Notes: a model not told the origin generated them from the letters alone. Positions 1 to 15,137 are shown, counted from the stretch's first letter. The stretch: 64,000 nucleotides of DNA from Drosophila pseudoobscura (GCF_009870125.1 NC_046683.1:46329869-46393868), one strand, 5' to 3'. Program-made: numbers and translations.

Positions 1-3000
1 TGAAAGGATTAATGCACACATCATTTAACCAAAGGAAAAGCCTCTCAGATAGGTGAAAGTCCATCTCCATCTCCTGCCTCATTCCACATGCCTCGTGCCT
101 GCACGGCCCATTGAGAGCTCGAGTCCCAAAATGACAGTTGCCCCAGCCCCCGGCTCCATTCACAGCCCCTTCATCCTGATGGTCCCTGTCCCGTCAAGTG
201 CTAGACCAAGTCCATGATTATGAGCCTGAAGTTGGTTTTGCCCTTTTTTGGGGATTTTGTGGTTGACCATAGTAGTTCTTTTTTTGCGGTCGACTTGGGG
301 CTTGTTTTCTCCGAGTGTAAACTGTTCGAGTTGGCTGGGCTTTAGTTATTTTTCTGCACAATTTAATCTTTGTTTTAGTTATTTACATTCCGGTGTGGCA
401 GAGGTATTTGTGGCCAACCGCCTAGAAAGGTTGGCTAGTGCTTAAGGATGGATGTAGAAATGGTTAACTGTTTTTGGGTAGCCAAAATAATGATTACAAA
501 ATCAATGAAGCTATAATCGATAGGGCTTAACTGATGAGCACTGGGTTTTCCACTAAATAATCGTGAAGCCAGAATGAAAATATCACTCAATATTTGCTTA
601 ATAATTAAAGCATTAAATAAAATAAGTGGATTACAGCATATCCTTCTGGGCTGTAGCCAATCTTTACATATTATACTTGTTAAGCATTCCATATAATTCC
701 ATTATGATTTCCATTATGTTCACATCACTCATATTCCTCGCAGCGCCATTCGCTTCCCATCCCATCCCTCCCACATACTGTGGCAGCCTGCAATTAATCT
801 GTTCAATATGTACTGCATAAAAATGGATCGACAACAGTTAAAACAAAACCAGAATCAAACCGAGGCGATACCCAAACCAAACCAGAAACCGCAGCCATTT
901 CATTGAGTGACCAGATAGCCGACCGGTCGCAGGGTCACGTTTGCACTGGTCTCCGCGCTCCGGGCTCCCGGCAATCGACTGCTCCGTGCTCTCCGCGGTC
1001 TGGACGCCATTTGCGGCTCATAATTCAGAGCCGGGGCCTGATTCAGTAAATTGCATTACCAAAATAATAAATCAATAACAATTTGATGGAGCTAAATGGG
1101 ATTACTGACAGCCGTCGAGGCTTGGGATTGGGTCTTGTGTCTGCGCCTGTGTCTGTGTCTGCTCTCCTTTATGACATAATTTAATTCATTTCTTTAAAAT
1201 CATTTCCAGCGAAACGAAATGAAATACAAAACGCAAGCAGATAAATAAATAAACGTATATTCTGTTCAAAATTGATTTTATTTACCAGCTGCCTGCATGT
1301 GAAATCCAACTGATTTTTATCTTCAATGCCAATAAAGAAAGTCAACAGATTCGAAAGCGTTTTACCCACGGATGCAAATAATGCCAAAGGAAATTAAGTG
1401 GCGGGTTGGGCCAGTGACGGCAAATAAGGCAGCAGCAATTGCCACATCAGGAGGGGCACACTTTCCGGCCCTCATCCACACACTTGTGTGAGGATATTCC
1501 CAAAGTCGATTTCTCGCACATTTCAGCGGTAAAAGACTGGGCGACCATATTTATGGAAAGATATCATTTTATCTTTTGCCACCTCTTTGGCTTGTATTCT
1601 CCCAAAGTCCATACAGAAGTTCCTCAAAAAAAAGAAAATACTTTCAGTTCCAATTTCTTACCAAAACTTTTCCCCCAAGAAGAATATTCATTTCCAATTG
1701 GTTTTGAAAAGTTTACGTTCAAAGAGATTGCCAGAACACCTTTCCGGAACTTTCGAACAATTTGCCGGAGCAAAAAAAAAAAGCCAATGAAATTGGAGGA
1801 CAGCGAAACTGGTGCTGGCTGCCACTATTTCGGGTTTTGTTAATTTTATTTGCATGTATTTATGCCTTACATTTATTTATTTCTTCAGATGCTTCCCCCG
1901 CTTTTTCTGTGCTTGCCTGTGCTTTCCCTGCGGTTGGTTGCTGTACAATTTGAACATCGTTGAATGACAGCAGTGCCATGCAGCACGTGATTGAAGCCAG
2001 ATAAGCCAAACACACGTACAGTTACACATTCTTATATACGAGTACGAGTACGAGGAGAAGTACGACATATATTCGATTGACAGACCCGCGCTTAGGCTAC
2101 TGAATCAAGAAGCGATTCAACGGAATCCTCAGACACGGAGACAGGCATACGTATGCATCCATACTCGTGTACATTTACATGGGCATAAATTTCAAATAAA
2201 TTTCGCTGTAGCCTCGTATACATGGCCTTGGGTTTGGATCTGTGTGTGAGTGTGTGCTTGCTCCTTTGAAAAATAGGCAATGTGCGGAAATTTTGATTTT
2301 TCGCCCGAGTTGGCAGGGCGACGAGCGGGTTTAGTTTTGTGTCTGACTTACAGCGAAATCAAATTAACTTGTGCATACTTTTAGGCGCATAAAAGGAACG
2401 AAAAGGAAAGCAGGCACCAGAGACCGAGTGAGACCAGGAGTCAAAATGCTGCGACGTGACTTTGCCTGCTTTTGCTGCCCTTCCCTTTCCCTACACTCGC
2501 CCCCAATGCAAATGGCGAACGGAAGTCGTGTGCTGTCTGTGTTCAGTCTGTGTGTGTCCGTGTGTGTGTGCCTCTCTTTCTATACACGTGTGTGTGTAAA
2601 TTTATTCACTGATGTTCTTTACAAAAGGCAATTTTAAACATTCTGTCATTAACTCGACAAATTTTTAGAACGTTGCCACATTCGGGGCCCGAGGTAATTA
2701 CAAAATGAAGTGCACGTGAGACACGAAACGAAAGCCAAATAAAAAGTGAGCCATAAAACGAGTATAAAAAGAAGACGAAGAAGGAGATGGCAGATGGCAG
2801 AAGGGAGCCAGCTAGTGGGAGGAATGAGAGCAACAAAAACAGACGTCAAAATGAATTTTTGTTTTACTTTATTTTCCAGCCATCAGCCGTAGGACTTCGA
2901 ATATGTTTTGAATTGCTTGATATCTTTTAATGGCCGCAACGGTAGATGAGTTGCCTGATGAGCTGTGGCTTATACAAGTACACACATACACGTCTAAAAG

Positions 3001-6000
3001 GAGGAATGTAGAAGGGCTATGGACGGAGCTGTGTCAAAGGAAGAGGAGATCTCTGTCATGTTATATGACATGTGCTCTAAAAGGTGTCCTGTTTCTGCTA
3101 ATTTATATAATAACCAGAAAATAAACACAAAGGATCAAAGGAAATTTATTTTTAAGAAAACTCAATAGATATATGTAAAAGAGAATCAGTTTTTAAGCCC
3201 TTTTTGTTGTGTGTTGTGTAAGGGTGGGATTTCTGCTGCTACTCCAGCTGTTACTCCTCTCTGGCCATGTCAAACAAAATCAAAACATTACTAAATTTAG
3301 TATATAATTATTCCAAAACTGTTTTTAATGATTGAGGCCCGCACAGCGACCGCACTACAGTTGTGGGCATTCTAAATGAGGACTGGAAGAGGCAGACATT
3401 AAGAATATAACACGCAACTATTAACACCTAAATGCCTGCCACATGGAGGCATAAATCAAAAAATAGCTTCATAAAATATTTATACCCCTTAACACATACA
3501 CACATGGGATGGGAAAGGGGCGGCGGCAGGCCCCGAACAAAAAGAGCACCCATTCGTAGTGTTAAATAAAAATGGGCGCCCATTTGTAGGCAACGGAAGC
3601 GGAAATGTTTAACAATTGAGAACACAACAGGAAATGGCAGCGAGAAGGAGAGAGACAGAGAGAGACAGAGAGAGAGAGAGAAAGAGGGAAAACTCTGCAA
3701 CTGGTTGTCTATTCAGGGATGCAGAAAAATGTCGGAAAACTGAAATAAACTGCCAGCACTGACAGCCGCCGATAAAGGAAGGGCAAGGCAGGGCAAGCCA
3801 AGGCAAGGGGTGACATCCTCTGAAAATGTCCGCAAACAAATTAAAAATTAGCCATAAAAAAATAATCATACGGCGACTGGTGCCAAAGCAAACAAGCGAC
3901 ATTAAATTGATAAAAGCCGGGGCCAAAAGGGGAAAGGCCGTCAATAAAGCATGGAGAATGGAGCAGCATGTGAGCGGGCCCACGACGACGATAAAGACGG
4001 CCTCAAGAGCCGAGTCGAACACTTGAGTGCCAGTCGAGGCAGACAACGGCAAATGCTCAACATTTTTTGTACGTATTAAAAGCAACTTCCAAGTCATTAA
4101 CCCGTTTATGACGCTTAACTTGGCCGCTTCTTTGGGCCAGGCCAGGCACCGCCACTTGGCCACAATAAAGCGGCAATAAAAGGCCTTGCACGCAAAAGAC
4201 AACCACACGTAAAGACCCACACGCATACACACATGTATGTGTGTGTGTGTATTTGCGGGTCTTGGCCAACTTTAAGCGCTTAACGGCTCATTTATTGCAG
4301 AACGTAGCCCCAAATAAAGGGGGGATCCCGAGCCAGAACCAGAACCAGAGCCAGATCCCGAATGGCATAAAATGTTATTAAAAACGCGGCTCAGGCTTAG
4401 CCACAGAATGGCCGGGGCACGCGCCCATTATGTGCTTAATCTTTGACCGGACAGGCCTCCACATACACACACACAAGCATACAAATACAATCACAAGCAC
4501 AAACAGAAAAACGCACACAATGGCACTAGAAGCCCACGACAAGAGATGGTGAAAGGGGCACTGGAACGAAGTGAAATGAAACGGAAGGGCATGACGAACG
4601 GAAACGGTTGCATCAATGTCGTTTGGCCATTTTACGCCAGATCGTTTCGCATAAAATAGGAACCGTCTGACTGCATATAAATATGTGAAAAGAGAGATAG
4701 AGAGCAGAGCAGCGAAAGGGCGATAATGAGAAAGAGACAGGGAGTGAGATTCATTTTCTTTAATGGACAGAATACGCTCGGAGTATGGCAGTGCATACAT
4801 CATAGGCTGTGTGTAAATTAACAGGAAAGCAAGATTGAAGTCTGGCTTACCCGGACACATCTCATACCCTTAAAAAGTTTTCGATAAAAAACGTGGTAGA
4901 GATGAACTGATTTAGCAGATTTGTCAGTAATTTTTCATCTAAATTTTCTAGAAAGTGAAGATATAAAGTGAAAGATAGATGGACAGAGAGAAATACAGAG
5001 CGCCAGTAGTGATTATATTTCCTGTGTGGCTTTGATCCATTAATTTTGACAATGACAGTAAATGATGCCTTCTGATCACAAAGCCATAATCATCTTTATA
5101 TCGCCAGTATCAATCCAAGCAGTACATGGTACTCTATTAATTCCAGTACATCCTCTGGCAGCAGGGTATACAAAGGAATTTACGGTTGATGTGGCTTGTC
5201 TGTTTATGGCAACGGCAGCCGCCAGTACAGTAGGATGTTGGCAACTCTGGGCTGTGAGACTGTGGGGTTGTGGCTGGCCCCGCTGCTGGCTGCTGGCTGC
5301 TGTCTGCTGGCTGTTTGGGGAAACGGTGCCTGCCCTGCCACGCGCCTACTCACCAAAAGCGGCTTTGGTTTTGTTATCCACACTTGCACACACACTCCCA
5401 CACACTCCCACTCGCTCGTGGAGTGGGGCAGAGGCACACGCACATTATGCTAATATTAGCCCCGGATAGTGGTAGTGCTAGTGGGTTAAGGACATTTTTA
5501 TGCACGCGTATGCTCACGCACATCGTCACCGACATCGACAGTCGAGAGTCGGCCATCTGTGCCCGTGTTCGTGTTCCTGTTCGTGTTCGTTTGCCAGTGT
5601 TTGTGCATGTTAAATGGGCGTAATGCCACTATTATTGGACACATTACAAACAAAATGAGAATGGCCCCCGGCTGGTGTCCCCTGACGATTTTCCCAGCGT
5701 AAGCATTGTCTGGCCTTAAAGCTCTCTTGGCCAAAGAGAGAATATATTGCAGTTGGCATTAAACTTGCATCAGAGTGCAGTTCCGAGCACCCCCATAATT
5801 GAGTGAATCGATTTTCCTTGGCCAGGCCACCAGAGAGTGGCCCAAGGCGAACGAACAGGTGTGTCTTCGAGCAGTCTCGCATAGCAATTGATGGGGGGAT
5901 TTCCATTTACTGTATTATCCCCATAATGGGGGGCGGCGGCTGTTCTGTGCTCCCATCTTAAGGCACTCAAAATCTCTTCCCTTTCGATTCACCTATTGCC

Positions 6001-6166
6001 AAATGAGCAGCCGCAAGACCCATTTGGATCTGTTCAAGCATCGTTACCTGTTCGCTATCATAACCAATATCGGGCATCGATTTTTATGCCCAAGTAATTT
6101 CCACAAAATGTTCCCGAAATCAACAGAGCAAGGCCAAAGCCATTGACATCTTTTCAACCACATCCC

Positions 6167-6193
6167 CATCATCATCATCATCATCATCATCAT
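6167..6193. repeat. (CAT)n trinucleotide repeat
   Basis: Nine uninterrupted CAT units in non-coding DNA; an ordinary microsatellite. Confidence 0.9.
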
Positions 6194-6968
6194 TTGGGGA
6201 AAAAGTGAAAACATTGCTACAAAAAAAACTCGGGGGAACTAGTGCTAGAAAATAGTTACCAAAAGAGAGCTCCGCTTCCATTTTGCAGTACAAGCAAGGC
6301 TGCGGCGGCAACGGCAATGGCAATGGCAGTGGCGATGGCAGCTGAGGTGTTTTATCGATTTGCACTAACCACAAATACTATGTATAAGAATAACGTATAA
6401 GGATAGAACCTTTCCGCTTGACAGCCAGGGAGAAATGAATGTGCCCATTGGAACCAGTAGCGGAAGGAGAAGCCCCACTTTGTGTCACATTATGGAGACA
6501 TCAAGCACACAGACGGGACTCGTATATACGAAATAGCAGCAGCGATTAAAGTGAAAAAATACTGCCCTTAGGGGGCACTGGGTGTGGCAAGGATAAGGCA
6601 CACAAATTTCAACTTAAATCCGAAAATATCACGGTATCAGTAACTACAAAACAAGAGAGACAGAGAGAGGGAGTTAGAGAGAGAGGGAAACATAGAGAAG
6701 GAGAAGGAAAATTATAATATAAGTATAAATCATAATTTTAAGGCAGGAATCTCTAGAGATGAGCTTTCAGCGGGATGTGGGTTCGGGGCTGTCTGCCACG
6801 TCTTGGGCTGCCCTTGGGCACCCCTTGGGCTCCCTTTTTTCCGGCAGGTATAATCCCTCAAAGCGAAAACACAACTCAAGCATTTTGGACGCCTCTTTCA
6901 AACTTCACTTGGCTTTATATGTATGGCATGCGCTGTATGTTGTATGATGTATTTTTTAAGCTGATGTA

Positions 6969-6993
6969 TGTGTGTGTGTGTGTGTGTGTGTGT
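6969..6993. repeat. (TG)n microsatellite
   Basis: About 12 TG units without interruption in non-coding DNA. Confidence 0.9.
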
Positions 6994-9900
6994 AAGACGA
7001 GCCAACAATTTATGCGCTTCGTCGCTTTTCGTCTACTCCAAAATGATTTGCCTTTAGCCAGGACCCCAGACCCCCGGCCCATCCATCCACTTCGCCTCAA
7101 GTTCAATTTATTTTGCGCATAAAAAATATAAGCATTTTTGCCGGGTTCTACTCGGGGCCTCGTTTTCTGCCCATGTCCATGGGTTGAGTGGGTATCGTGG
7201 TATGTGTCTGCAAATTTAAGAAATTTGCCTATTCAACTAAAGCCAAAGATAGAGATGAGCGCAGACAGATGAGATTTGCCCTTTATTAAGCTTATTCCCG
7301 GTATGTGCTTGACTTGGTCTAAATATAGCCTCAAATATAAATAATTATAAGCTTACAAGTTTTAGGGGTAATATGCTATATATGGATATATACTATAATG
7401 TCCAGCTATTGCTACAGTAAGCTGTGGGCAAAGCCGAATCTTATATCAAGATTTCGAAATATTCACCCAAACAAGAACTCATCTCTAACTCACTTGTCCC
7501 CCGACATTTTGCCACACGATTGCATGCAACATGAGAAATTGCTTATAAATCATGAGCAGCGCCACCGCCTACCCCGGACTCCCATGCGAATGCATGTTTA
7601 CTGATTTACCGCTTCGGTTTTTTTTTTCTTGCCATCAAAATCTACATATTATACGAGTACAAACACACAAATACCCATACGAGTGCATAGACCCATAAAC
7701 ATTGTTGCTGCCACACATATATGGAGCTGAAGAAATGGTTTATTGAATAAAACGCTACCTGCTGGGAAAATGAGTGGAGAAAACTATTTTGGCCAGGAAA
7801 ATTTGTCGACGCGTCGTCAACATTCGCTGACATGCCAAGTAATTTGCTGCTAAGCAACACCGATGTACAAAAGGCTGGGCTACCCAGTCGAACCACCCAC
7901 CGAACCACACAACTAGCTAGCTACTCCGCCCACTTAGACACCCAAACAGCTACTCCGCCCACTCCAAACCCCTTCAGAGCAAAGGTTTGTTTTGGCCCTT
8001 TGATAATTCACAAAGTGCACAGGGAGAACAGAGTGCTCCGGGCTGGCGGTTGTATTTGCTTGAAGTTGACTATTTTTCGGCACTGAAAAGGTTCTTTAGG
8101 TGCTCTTAAATACTTGTATGTACATTAATACGTACAGCCCTGATGAGAATTCGCGTACCCACTTATTAAAACAATTGAAATATAAATCATAGACGAGGAT
8201 AACATTGAAACCTAAGCTTGAATCGATCATATTCATGCCTTCTAGTTCGATTAAATTCTGCATAGCTCTCATGGATTAATCGGTACTAGAGAGATTCTAG
8301 TAGGATAAACTCTGCAATAAAGTTGGGAGATATTTGCCCAATCCTGCTAAACGATTCCCTAGAAATTACGAATAAAAAGACTCTCGCTGAGTATGTAAGG
8401 GTATTATCAGTTTCTATCCACCAAATCTCTTGGGTTCCTTCTTTTTTTATAAGCTTCAACTTTTCTGTGAACACATGTCAGGGCATTTAAGATTTATATT
8501 TTTTCTCTATTTTTCAGCTGGACCGTGTCCATAGGCAAAATTGTTGAGCTGCCTACTGCCTGCCGCCACCCTGGCCCTCGGTTCGGCATTTTGCATGCAT
8601 TTTTGATGGGCCGGCCTGGACGCTAGGGTTCGGCTACAAAAGCGGCAGAGCCGTGTGCAGGCAATGCTTTTTTAACGCGCTTTCATGGTTAGCTGCATTC
8701 AAGTGGGGCTCTCGTTCCGTTCGCCTTTATTTCCCACTTTTTTTCTGTAGTTTTTTAGCTTTTTAATTGTCAGGCAGTCGGCGGTGGGGCCACCACTCGG
8801 GGAATTGGTGGCAATTGAAAGGGATTTCTCTGTGTCCTCAAATGGGAATTTAAGAATTTTCAAGGAATTAGCTAACCAAACTCGTGCTCCGACCCGAACA
8901 GGAGAGGATAGAATGGAACGCCTAATACGCCTATAGAGATTTATCTGGGCGGGGGGGGGACTTGTTGAAGGTTATGGAAATCCAACAAAAATTGAAACTG
9001 AAATCGGCTTGAAGCTGTTATCGTTTTTGAGTGGAGTTAAAGGGCCTTCGAAATTGGATTCATATGTGGGTCAAAATATTGGTTCAGATAAGAGGGCCTT
9101 CTAGGAGAGTCAGTTCTGGTGGAATTTAAATTTAAAAGTAAAGTTCAAACGCAAATCATGGGGAAACTTTCGTTAACAACCAAGCTCATGTTGTTTTATG
9201 AGAAATAAACATATCGTAGAAATATTATTCCCCTAAAATGTACACCCAAGCCAATTATCCACCCACTAGACTTTATATGAATCACAGTCCAATCACAACT
9301 TTGCAGCAACAAATCCGGAAAATGCAACATTTCAACGCACATTCCTGCACATATCCGGGCGGGCGGGCCTTCTAAACAGGCACGCCGAAAAAAGTCTTTA
9401 AAACAAACAATGGAAAATGGAAAAACTAGGAAAAAAGCGAAAACGAAAACGAAAAAAGAGGCAGACAAACAGCGACCTTACCATTGTTACCTTGGCCGCT
9501 CGGCATGGTGCATGGGGCATGGGGCATGGCACAGCGGGGCAAAGCACAAAGCAGCGAGCAGCGAGCACCGAGCATAGAGCACAACGTGAGGCGTACAACA
9601 CTGCGTATGAATGATGCGGGCACTTTTAAATTATGCAAGAGTATTTTCCGCTCAGTGGCAGCTGGGCACACACACACACACACATGCAGTTACACACACA
9701 GACGGGGACTCATGTGAGCAAGCAAATTTTCCACACAATAAAATTGTTCACACTTTTTATGCAGAGGCGGAGAGATGGAGAGTGGAGAGGAGCTGATGAT
9801 ATTGAGAGGAACAAAGAACTTCACGTCTTTGTCTGTTTCATTTAAAATAAATTAGAAAACTGGCAAATTCTAAATTCAAACCTTTTATTAAAGCCCGGCT

Positions 9901-10263
9901 AGAGCCAGGGCCTTGATAAATTATGAAAATGCAGCTAACAAGGCGTGTGGAACCTTGACATTTGCCCGAGTCCAAATCCAACACTCGGCTGCCTCCACAT
10001 AGCCAGTTCCTTAGTTGTCCCTGGAGTGCATATTAAAAATGTGTACAATTTGATGGGTTGAGTGTCACTCGGAAGAAGAGCTGAAAGGGTAGGCTCGTGC
10101 CCGAAAGGATAACTTAAAGTTGTCTTTAACTTTCCTTTCAGATTTTCCCCTCGAAGTCGCTGCAAAGTATGCGACAATAAATGACAAAGCTAATGCGCTT
10201 TCCACGTTCTGGCAAACGCACCACGGAAATGTCTTCGAGGCAGCATTAGAATGCCTGGATGTT

Positions 10264-10399
10264 GCTGCCGCTGCCTCTGCCTCTGCCACAGCTATTGCGA
10301 TGCCACTCAAGGCATTTGCCTGCTGCCAGCGGCATCTCGTACCATAAATGTCTTGCACATTGTTGCAGGTGCAGAGGCAGAGGCAGAGGCAAAGGCAGC
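10264..10399. repeat. Inverted GCAGAG/CTCTGC repeat arms
   Basis: A CTGCCTCTGCCTCTGCC arm near 10271-10287 is matched in inverse orientation by GGCAGAGGCAGAGGCA near 10376-10392. The complementary arm is about 16 nt, with a loop of roughly 90 nt. Similar GGCAACGGCAAC runs occur elsewhere (17181-17202), so this may be two unrelated simple repeats of opposite strand. Confidence 0.55.
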
Positions 10400-13300
10400 G
10401 ATGGGGACATGGCTTGGCATACCCTCAGGCGCGCTGCAGCTTGAGCTTGACATTTGCCTGACAATCAGGCGACACATTTTCCTACTCTGCCACCCTCCAC
10501 TGCCAGTCGCTCTCCTCCTCAGTGAATTTTTCTGCTGCTTTGATTTTGAATAGCTCACTTAGTTAATAAACGTTGCAGCTCTGCTACGTTTCCTCACTTT
10601 GTGTTTGCCCTGTCCTGTCCCGTCCCGCCTGTCAGGAGTGTGTCTTTCAGACTGTTTTAATGCTGTGTAAATTCGAGTTTGCATTTCCACGGCTTCTTTC
10701 CAGCTCATCCTCGGGTGCTGTTATATGTATGCCTGTCGCCTAGATTAGATCATTACACATGGCACATAATAATTCACTGAAAGCGGAGGAGTAGACCATC
10801 AAAAGTAAGTGCAAAGCCGTGGAATTAAAATGGGATCGAGGGGAGTATTCGAAGCGTGGTTTACCTTTCATTTGAAAAAATAGGTATATGTTATAAACGT
10901 ATTTGCATCACAGAATTTATAATATTTCTGCGACTAACACCTAAGTTTTCCGTCGTTAAATCCTTCTAAATTGTTCATATATATTTGGTTTTCAAATGAA
11001 GAACACTCAGGCCTTATAGCTCCCTTCTTTCGTATGCCCCCAAGCTATTCCTCAGATCTTTCAGCACCCACTTGGCCCACACAAATCCACCTTGGCTAAG
11101 CAAGACCAGAGGCAACAACAATCAGTCCCCCAGGACTGCCAGAAAGATGTTGGCAGGTAAATTTATTTATTGAGTCACTTACTTGGGCAAAGAATCTCTC
11201 ACCCCGAGGTATGTGTGCGTTTGAAATTTATGCGTATTTTGCGTCCTGACTTTCACTTGGCACTCTCCATCTTTCTGGCAATTGAATTAAATTTCAATTA
11301 ATGAAATATGTGGCTTTAAGTCAGATTTTATATAGTAGGTGTTTTTGCTTTTCAATGTTTTGCTAACCGAAGGGACCTCGCAGTCAGGGTCCTTTCTTCT
11401 ATTTTTATTTGTTATAGCAATCGAAGGGAACTGTCGGTATTGTCTTTATTATTGCTGCTGCCTTTTAGAGGATGGAAAGGACGGTGGGAGGGGGGGGGAA
11501 CGAGGGCATATACCAATTTGGTTGGTCATAAATTTTAGAGAGACGGCACAAATGAAAAGCACAGCGCGTTAAGGAAAATATTTAAATTTTCTCGCGCGCG
11601 CTCTTTTTCTGCAGCCCTTTTTTTCTTGTTTGGGTCTGAAGGGAGTCCTGTGGAAAAAATCTGCTTAAATGTACTTCCGTCATAAAATAACGGTAATGCA
11701 GAGAGAGCAATGCTCCTCTGTGTGTTTGTTGGTGTGTGCCTCACGTAGCAAGAAAAACCTTTTTATAAATGTTGGTTCGCAGCTTCCGCAAAATAATAAA
11801 ACAAAGCGCCAACACACAGAGCAAGAGAGAGGCAGCTGCCAGGACATCGCCCGGACCCGAGCAAAAGGCAGCCCGGCAAGAATGCTTTTAAATTTTGACA
11901 CACACCCACAGCCGCACACACACGCACCACTTGGTGGGGCAAGAGGAAAAAAATAAAAAAAACCAAAAAATTAATAAATATGTGCAACGGAGCTCCGCCT
12001 TCGAGGCACACAGAGAGACGCCACCGACCGACCCATGAAGGCACTGCCCCCTTTGCTCACTTTGCTCACTTTGTTTATTTTAATTTTTTCTGTAGTCCTT
12101 TTTTACATTTTGCTTGTGGATTTTGATGGCCCCAAAAACTCTGTGCGGCGACATTTGTTTGAAGTTTATTTTGCATATGTTTTATTTCAGTTTCATTTTT
12201 ATTTTTATTTTTATTTAGTTGCTGCAGTGGCAATGCAGAAATGGTGGGGAAGGGGACACTGAGATCACGATTGAGTAGACAAAATTCTACTCAACTGGAA
12301 ACGTTAAGCAAATAGGATACAAATATCGGAGTTTTTTATACATTCATGAATATTTTTATAAAGCGATCGAACTATATTTGAAATTGGCTTAAAAAAAAAC
12401 TTGCAGAATTTACCCAAGACTAGAATCTAATAGACATTTCAAATAGTTTTGTAGGTATACTACGGATTTTCCTGGTTTAAGGTAGTTAGTTTTGTAATCT
12501 GTAACGATAACCCTATCCTCATTTGAATGATTTCTTTCTTTATTAAAAACATTATCATAAAAGCCAATTAAATTAGTCAATCTGTCTTCCAACTCAATGT
12601 TTTTCCTACCATAAACAGTCAGTATACAACTTTTAGAGCCCCACGCAGCCCAAACTGCTTTTCAATCGATGCATACATCTGATTCATTGATTCATGCTTT
12701 ACAAAACTCATTCATACCAAAAACCAATTAAAATTAGCCACTGAAAAATAACAAAATTATCGGCAACAAACTCGCTCAACCGCAAACAAAAGATACTTAA
12801 CAAATACATTTAATTCGATTGCTTCGGCAATTTACTGGCAGATAAAAATTATTATGAAAACTGGCCATTAAAAAGTTGTAATCATTGAAATGAAAGCAAA
12901 TGGAAACTTTATTTCGATAAGAGCTTAATTGATACATGAGTGTTAAAGTATAGCCAACGTATTCATTCGAATTCAATCTCTTACCTTGGATTAGCTTTAG
13001 ATTGGTTTAAGTTTAAGCTCGGATCTAATCTTCTTTGAGATGTCGTCGCGTGTTGCGCGTTTCACTGAATCTCTTGGGAGGTCTCAGGACTGGGCCCTTG
13101 GACACTTAACTTCCTGCCTCTGTCTCTGCCTCTGGCACTGCCTCTGCGTCTGTTCTGGTATTTGTTTTTTATATACCTATGTATAAGTATCTTTTTGTTG
13201 TTATTTTCCTTGTAGATCCACCCACAACACACGTCAATTAACCTACTTTCGAGTAAGCAGGGGGCACAAAGCTAAAAAAAAAACATAATAATGGCAGCCA

Positions 13301-14623
13301 TAGCCAGCTCCTAACGAATGGCCCAAGTTAATTTTCTTAGAATTTGTTTCGGTGTTTTTTTCGTCTTTCTTTTCTGGCCTCTGCCTTTCGATTACCCGTA
13401 AGTATTTCCGGCAACATACACGCACGCGGAGCACTTTAGCCGGCTTTTTAGACTTCTTGCGCCAAAAATCCAATCAGACGTAGCAGCGGGCCAACAGGCA
13501 GACTCTAGGGACCAACAAAAATATCACCCATACGCCGCTTGTGCCAACCTAAGCGCACGAGTGGCAAACACGAACTGAAACTGCGTCCAGAACCAAATGC
13601 AACCAAATCGGAGTCCCCTGTATGTGTGGCCACAGCGCATGCGTCACTTTTAGTCAATGAATAGTGCGGCTTCGTGCCGCTCAACATTTGCCGCCAAGTC
13701 GAATCCGAAAGATGCCCTCGTCCTTTTGGCAGCTGATGGCAGAGTTCGGAGTTGTCTGGTTTTGCTTCTGTGTAAGTTGGCAAATGTTATTATGATTTTA
13801 ATCAGATCCTTAGGATTTTCAAAAATCTAAACATATATATATTTATTATAAGCATACATTTGGTACCGTTTATAATCAAACCAGAACCAAAGTTGGATGG
13901 GTATTTGGCTTTTCTTTTCGCCAACACCGTGATCGGATTACCATTTCGTATAAGTAGTTATTGCAAAATCTTTTAGAGGAAACAAGGAGCAAAGGTCAAA
14001 GCATAAGTTGACCAAAATTGTACATATACATACATATGTATATCCAATATAGCTCTGATAGGAACGATTAATCTACAAGGGCCTTCCCCCCTATTGTTTT
14101 CGGTTATTGTTCCTGTGGTTTCTGTACTCCACTCCTCTTCTTGTTGCCGTCGCCGTCGCCGTTGTCAGCGGCAACATAATCATCGGCGCGTGTTGCTCAC
14201 TTTGGAGGCAGACGACAGCCGAGGCACAGACACAGTCACAGACACACAGACCAAAACCAGAGCACAATTCGCGCAACGTCATGTCAACGAGACAGTCGAG
14301 ACAAATGCCACAGATCCACCTGCCCCCCAATCCGGGCCACCCACTGCTTCCCGCTTGCTCTGCCTCATCTCATCTCATCCCGTTCCATCCCATCCCTTTG
14401 CCCATCCAGAGGCCCAACCATTGCCAATTGTCTTGGGGGCTTAACTTTCTTTCATTTCTGTGTTTCCCTTTTTTTGTGTGTTTAATTTCTTTTGCCAACA
14501 AGCGTTGGGGGTTCGGGGGCCAGGCAAAAGGAAAAGGAAAAGGACTGTTGTTCCTACTCCTTGTTCTCCTCTTAATTGTCATTTGCTTGTTGCGTCGCCT
14601 CCACTCGATTGGTTCTCGTGTCC

Positions 14624-14665
14624 GGTGTGTCCCCCTGTGTGTCCCTCTGTGTGTCCCTCTGTGTC
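14624..14665. repeat. 12-bp tandem repeat (TGTGTGTCCCTC)
   Basis: Three to four near-identical copies of a 12-bp unit, TGTGTGTCCCTC. It is a short minisatellite in non-coding DNA. Confidence 0.8.
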
Positions 14666-15107
14666 GTGTGTCTGCGGGAGCTCCATGGCCAAAGCCTCTT
14701 GTAATCGCAAGTTAATTTGATATATTGATGTCGATTCTGGCTAACAAAATCTTACAAATCAAATTGATTTCTCTGTGGTTAGAATTTGCTGTTGGAGGGA
14801 TATTTCATTTAAATTTTGGAACAGTTTGCCTATGATAATTGTGATGATGGTAAGAATACCCAGCTTTTCCGTTCATCTCTTAATCCATCTATCGTTGGCC
14901 CAACAACGAATTAAAAGAGAGAAATGGCCAAGAAACTGTGTGGAACAACCCCAATGAACTGTCTTGACCTTCCTGCAATGTTCTCAAGCCACGTAACTGT
15001 TCAGGTAAAGCCCTTGTAATCGCCTGTTAACTTGACATGACGATGCTTAACTGATTTATATGTCTCATGCCTAAGTCCCAGCCATGGATAGACATGATGG
15101 ATGGATC

Positions 15108-15137
15108 AATCGATGGATGGATAGATAGATAGATAGA
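15108..15137. repeat. (GGAT/GATA)n tetranucleotide repeat
   Basis: An irregular GGAT run passes into clean GATA units. Confidence 0.85.

Noticed and set aside
1439..1843. 134-codon plus-strand frame
   Set aside because: Phe/Lys-rich, AT-rich codons, no domain, no start context and overlapping alternative frames of similar length; chance frame in non-coding DNA.
3609..4232. 207-codon minus-strand frame
   Set aside because: Runs over GA/CT simple sequence (LSLSLSLSVS) and lacks homology-like features; typical of low-complexity DNA.
13505..13783. 92-codon minus-strand frame with mixed composition
   Set aside because: No ATG at its start, no supporting splice sites or poly(A) signal, and no recognisable family; kept out for lack of evidence, though it is the least repetitive frame in the first 20 kb.
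14107..14715. 202-codon plus-strand frame
   Set aside because: Crosses a 12-bp tandem repeat and GTC/GCC simple sequence; a second frame over the same DNA is also open.
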